Of a stretch of 64,000 nt of DNA, positions 58,681 through 64,000 are shown in pieces. The position numbers and the translations under genes are program-made. Origin of the DNA: Homalodisca vitripennis (Eukaryota; Arthropoda; Insecta; Hemiptera; Cicadellidae); NCBI RefSeq assembly GCF_021130785.1, contig NC_060213.1:133996001-134060000 (forward strand), written 5' to 3'. The notes under the pieces were generated by a model. That model saw nothing but the letters and a program-made list of their open reading frames with translations. It ran no database searches and was not told the origin of the DNA. Positions within the stretch are counted from its first letter, which is position 1, and every line of letters starts with the position of its first letter.

Positions 58681-59059
58681 TTCATTTACCTTCAATCTAA
58701 CCAAATTCGATTACCTTATGTACGAACTTTCACGGCTTTGTACAATGAGGTGGTTTTTATAACATCGTTCAGTAGTATTTTCATTGCATTAGATAGTTTA
58801 TCATTGGTCCAATCTAACTTTAAAATTAGGTAATAACTTCGTCTATGTAATCTGCATTAAACTACTGATCAAGCACTTTACAATAATATATTTTAAATGT
58901 AAACAAATGTTTCTGCCTCTTTGATGAACTTCACCTGAAAGTATTAACAGCTGTAAAGTATCAGTTCACTTTGTATTACGTGTCGTGCCGTAGTCTGCCG
59001 GATCTAATGTGAAACATTCCAAAATCAACAACTACTTAGAAATTAAAAATTAACAAAAA
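58681..59059. other. No gene seen
   Basis: AT-rich; nothing recognisable. Confidence 0.35.
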
Positions 59060-59215
59060 AAAGGAAAATTTTCCAGTGGACCAAATTTTGAATCTAAATC
59101 ATTCTCGAATCCCCTTCAACACACACATAAACTTTCATCAAAATCGGTCCAGTCGTTTAGGAGGAGTTCAGTCACATATACACACGAAACACAAGAAATA
59201 TATATATATATACAA
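59060..59215 (+). repeat. 3' tail of an RTE-type LINE or related SINE
   Basis: CTTTCATCAAAATCGGTCCA then GTCGTTTAGGAGGAGTTCA is a form very common at the 3' ends of insect RTE-clade LINEs and SINEs; a simple AT repeat follows. No RT is left. Confidence 0.5.
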
Positions 59216-59445
59216 CATCTTCTTTATATATATAGAAGATGTTCAAATGTCATATGATTGTACTCAGTTTGTTTACTAATTTGTTTCTCGTTGCCATCAT
59301 ACTAGTTACCCATGAGACCAATGTAAAATATTCACTAACGCTCAGCCATGCGTTAGAATAGAAGGTTGGGCAGGATCCATCTATGCCAGTAACTTAAACA
59401 ATTTCAATTATGTTGAAGATGAAGCTTGTATTGGTTACTATTAAC

Positions 59446-59612
59446 TTAATTAAATTTAAAACACACAAACGAATACTTAAAAACTTTTATTTTATGAGGC
59501 CTTTCGATAGCAAATATGTTGTGATGTTTCTGACGAAGATAGCCTTGCTATCGAAAAGCCTCACAAAATAAAAGTTTTAAGTATTGGTTTGTGTGTTTTA
59601 AATGTAATTGAG
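59446..59612. mobile_element. Long hairpin (fold-back) with a CTGACGA..GAAA motif
   Basis: Arms of about 67 bp (59,446-59,513 and 59,546-59,612) are near-perfect reverse complements (right arm TTGCTATCGAAAAGCCTCAC). In the loop and right arm, 59,530-59,557 reads CTGACGAA, stem GATAGC-CTT-GCTATC, GAAA. Confidence 0.75.
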
Positions 59613-60868
59613 CTAAATTATGTACTAGTTTGAGATATAAAGCTCTAGTTTCCACTGTTCTTCTTCTTTTATGACTTTCAAATGAGGTAGCACTTAATTG
59701 ATCTTTATATTTAAACATTTTGAGCCGCACCCCCTAAATCCCATTTTGGGGAAATGGGCAAAGTTGTAACAATGACTAAAAAGTTCACGTTTATCTTTAT
59801 CCATCAAAAACTAAACAGAGTGTGTCCATACTTTTAACTCACACGGTATAGGTCAATTCTTTCTCGAGATACCGTGCAAATTGACATGCAGATAGTCAGA
59901 TGTACAGACATACAGAAATGAAATGTTTCCATTCTTCGAATAATAAGCTTCGGTAACGCTCAGCCAATAATTAATTGGGAACATGTATAAAGGATTTATT
60001 TGTTGTGTTCAAGTTGTATCGAAAGCATGAATGCGACTCACCCTTGTGGCTAAGGAAGGACGTTCAGGATCTCGCTTACATCAAACCCACTCGCCACCAA
60101 TCTGTAAGTTACCTAAATCTACCTCTTTTTATTGCAAGGATTATTTAATTATTCCTCCTACGATGTAAAGGTTCACAGGTACTGAGTGAATGGCTAATGG
60201 GTTTAAGATTAAGACTAATGGGCAATAGCACGAAGATTTCTAAAAACATCACTGGGGTTTAAGGGAAACCTTTAATCGAATCAAAATACAATTTTGACAC
60301 AAATAATGCCTTTTTTGGCCGGCAAGGACAAATGGTGAATCGCTGTAGTTATCCAAAGTTACTGCCTAATGGCGTTTATACCACTTAATCCTTTTTTATA
60401 TGGAGATTAGGAACACCATAAAAATGTAAAACATAATCGAACACCAATGAATTAACAGTTTAAGATACTGTCTGTGGTGCAAAAAGTAGGTGGCCTTCAT
60501 TTGTCGAACCAGTGAGACCGTGGCTGCTCCTGTTTTTGTGACACGGTGCAGGAAACTCTTGGCGAAATATCTGCGCCTTCTGAACGAAGGCTTACATGGT
60601 TTCTACAAACGCTGTTTTTATCAGTCATACAGCATCCACATGAAATTCCAATATGAATTTTGCCTCTCAGGTACTTAAATTCTCTCCACCAACCAATTCT
60701 CCCCCTAATTCACCTTTAATGTCCTGTAGTTAAAATATAATTTTAATGTATAAGCTACTAAACAATTTAAAATACGAGATCGGCCTAGACGTTCTTCTGC
60801 TAAAAGGATAAACGGTTAAATTTTCTTTCTGTCTCTTACTCAGCATCTTAATGAGACGAAAGCACTTA
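59613..60868. other. No gene seen
   Basis: AT-rich. Near 59,900-59,960 words such as GTACAGACATACAGAAATGA resemble common insect repeat ends. No supported frame. Confidence 0.35.
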
Positions 60869-61538
60869 TAGTATAGGAGCTAGCAACGTTTTCGAGAGAG
60901 AATTTCAGGTCAGCTGAAATTTTGATATGCTGTCTTTCTTCCTCTTCGGTTGGAGTCCGGGCTATCTGGCTGGCGGTAGTGGTTGCGTTTATTAATGCGC
61001 ATCTTACCTGCACAGGTAAAAATCCTGGAGCGCTTCGGCAAATGGACAACATGGCGTCAGTCTAAAGTCACATGTTTGTGTATTTGTGATGTTTATTTAT
61101 TAATTTCGCTACAATCGCCAGTGGTAAAATGAAATGTGTTTCTGTAAAGGACATAAAGATAAAATCATTCTTTTCGTGGTTGATAAACTGAAGAAGTACC
61201 AGGAAGTTTTGAATATACGTTTAAAATATAAATTAAAGTACCGTGACATTGAACTGCCTACTGAAATAAATGAGACAGGTGATAGGAGAGAGACAGTTTG
61301 AAGTGCTTTTTTTTAATTACACAAAACAAACATGTGACTTTAGACTGACGCCATGTTGTCCATTTGCCGAAGCGCTCCAGGATTTTTACCTGTGCAAGTA
61401 AGATGCGCATTAATAAACGCAACCACTACCGCCAGCCAGATAGCCCGGACTCCAACCGAAAGAGCAAGAAAGACAGCATATCAAAATTTCAGCTGACCTG
61501 AAATTCTTGTTTTAGAAACGTTGCTAGCTCCCGTACTA
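60869..61538. mobile_element. 670-bp element with inverted repeats of about 220 bp, TTA duplication
   Basis: Left arm 60,869-61,085 and right arm 61,317-61,538 are about 95 percent reverse complements (outer end TAGTA[T/C]-[A/G]-GGAGCTAGCAACG; inner words GACAACATGGCGTCAGTCTA). TTA flanks it (60,866-60,868 and 61,539-61,541). Only about 230 bp of unique DNA lies between the arms. The frame at 61,052-60,840 is arm sequence, not a gene. Confidence 0.7.
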
Positions 61539-62193
61539 TTAGTCATTGCACAGCACTCTTCAACCAGATATTTTCCCTCTTCCAAAGGCTTTTCATTTAC
61601 CCTAGACGTAATAATCCCCCAGATGTTCCGCAATTATAACATAATCACCAACTTCTCCTGGAAGTGACAAGTACAAACATCTTCGTTTTGCTGTTGGTTT
61701 TCTGCTTCCGGAAGTAAAATCTATCCATTTTGGGCATTTAGGCTTGAGTCAATGGCTTAAGAACATTTTGCATAACCTTGTCGTAAAGAAGGGTTTGTAA
61801 TACCGGCTGTAAAGCGTTTTCCTACCAGTTCAAACAGTTTTTCTTGGTCGAAGATGCTCTATTCCCTTGGTAACCACCCATAAAAGACATTTATTTATTT
61901 ATTATAAGCTTCACATAGGTTTATAATGTTCAGCATAGCTAAAGATAAACATATGAATTGTCAATGTAAAAAAAAACTAATAAACTAAACTAAACTAATC
62001 AAGAAATAGTTACATATCTGCAAAGCTTAGTCTAAAAATTCAACAATAAGAACTAGTAAACAACTGTTATTCATTTACGTATAAGTATTCATCAACTAAA
62101 TAGTATGTCCGGTAAATAAGGTAGCATTTTATGAAAGTTTTAAATGCATTTATGAAATTCCCCCTCTTTAGATTTGGAGGTAATTTATTATAG
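61539..62193. other. No gene seen
   Basis: AT-rich; nothing recognisable. Confidence 0.35.
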
Positions 62194-63290
<1,097 letters not shown>

Positions 63291-64000
63291 GATAAATATT
63301 TGAACAAAGCTGTGAGAGAGATACTTGATGATGTGTTCAGAGACAGGACATTTATTTTGTACGTGTACTCTACTGCACAGCCATCACACACTATCTCAGC
63401 AGAATTAAACGTCCCTCACGTCTTTCGGAAGAGTGATTTGTCTTTCCTCTGGAATCAGGTGACTTGTGAAAAGTGTTTGGCCATTAAGCGACTATATCTG
63501 AACTGATTACGTTACATCTAGGCAGTAGAATACCGTTCTAGAATAGTGTAATCTGTTTCAAGGCTTCTTTCTTAGTTCTAGAAACTGCCTTGACAATATT
63601 TATTTATCAGGACAATTTTCATATGTTCATTTCCAAACCATTCGACTCCGTTCAAAATAAATTGCAGTTTAAATGAAAATGTGAATTGAAATTTTTATGT
63701 AACACGTTGACTACGGCTGTTGCGGTGATACGCGTGCATGATGTTACACTACTTAAGGTCACTCAATACATAACCGCAGTAAAGGTGTTACTTAAAGGTG
63801 TTCATCGTCAAATTAAAAGCAGCAATTATAGCTTATTCAGGTATTGATTAGGTTCATGCTGGCCTTAGGTGTTATTAGGCATTCGACGTTTTGAAAACAA
63901 GATATTAAAGCATCTGCACCTGGACATTGATAGTCCATAAACAAAGAGCCGATGTGCGTCGTATAGGAACACAGCTTAGTTTTTATTGAAACTGATAGAC
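63291..64000. other. No supported gene
   Basis: A 68-codon plus-strand frame at 63,300-63,506 shows no recognisable domain; the rest is AT-rich. Confidence 0.3.

Noticed and set aside
60840..61052. 70-codon minus-strand frame
   Set aside because: Lies wholly in an inverted-repeat arm; the opposite arm does not keep it open.

Overview
This is a eukaryotic, insect-type window, most likely from a sap-feeding hemipteran; that taxon is an inference. The DNA is AT-rich, genes have GT-AG introns, AATAAA signals, and TATA plus TCA-type initiators. It is crowded with arthropod transposable elements: Tc1/mariner with a DUF4817-type helix-turn-helix, Ty3/gypsy with an env gene, LINE fragments, Helitron-like, piggyBac-like and Harbinger-like elements. 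No tRNA, rRNA, CRISPR array or bacterial operon was seen.

Regions 1-30.3 kb and 54.7-56.8 kb hold the only convincing host genes. They form a family of small, three-exon, probably secreted, Ser/Ala/Lys-rich proteins of about 137 residues. Four copies look complete: A 7919-9596 (+), B 14289-15986 (-), D 26252-28733 (+) and F 54733-56714 (-). Two are exon-3-only remnants: C 13512-13830 (-) and E 29229-29547 (+). A, B and D specify the same exon-3 protein and differ there only silently; F is diverged. All four share a promoter cassette. The cluster sits in nested segmental duplications: inverted arms of about 5.5 kb (4.1-9.7 versus 14.2-19.4 plus 21.5 kb), an inverted B/C versus D/E block, a direct block (9.9-11.9 versus 21.5-24.5 kb) and an outer inverted block (1.9-3.1 versus 24.8-25.9 kb). 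Because the arms are paralogous, several insertions can be read against an empty site.

Region 30.3-37.7 kb is largely non-coding: a candidate GC-richer first exon and splice donor near 30.7 kb, a 172-bp tandem repeat, a TTAA-flanked piggyBac-like element, a small inverted-repeat element, fold-back elements, and a Helitron-like copy with a microsatellite at its edge.

Region 37,710-54,567 is a nested pair of LTR retrotransposons, both on the minus strand. A gypsy element with 153-bp LTRs was interrupted inside its reverse transcriptase by a 12.4-kb gypsy/errantivirus-like element with LTRs of about 730 bp. The inner element has gag, protease, RT, RNase H, integrase and an env-like fusion-glycoprotein region. 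Between protease and RT it also carries what reads as an SGNH (GDSL-like) hydrolase domain. Its two LTRs differ by about 11 tiny length differences and one substitution, so many apparent frameshifts may be sequencing indels rather than decay.

Region 56.8-64 kb is repeat debris: Helitron-like and LINE fragments, a long hairpin, a 670-bp element with inverted repeats of about 220 bp, and an AC microsatellite of about 160 bp.

The two most interesting items are the homogenised secreted-protein cluster and the SGNH-domain env-bearing gypsy element. A third is a recurring CTGANGA-stem-GAAA hairpin present in several unrelated fold-back elements.
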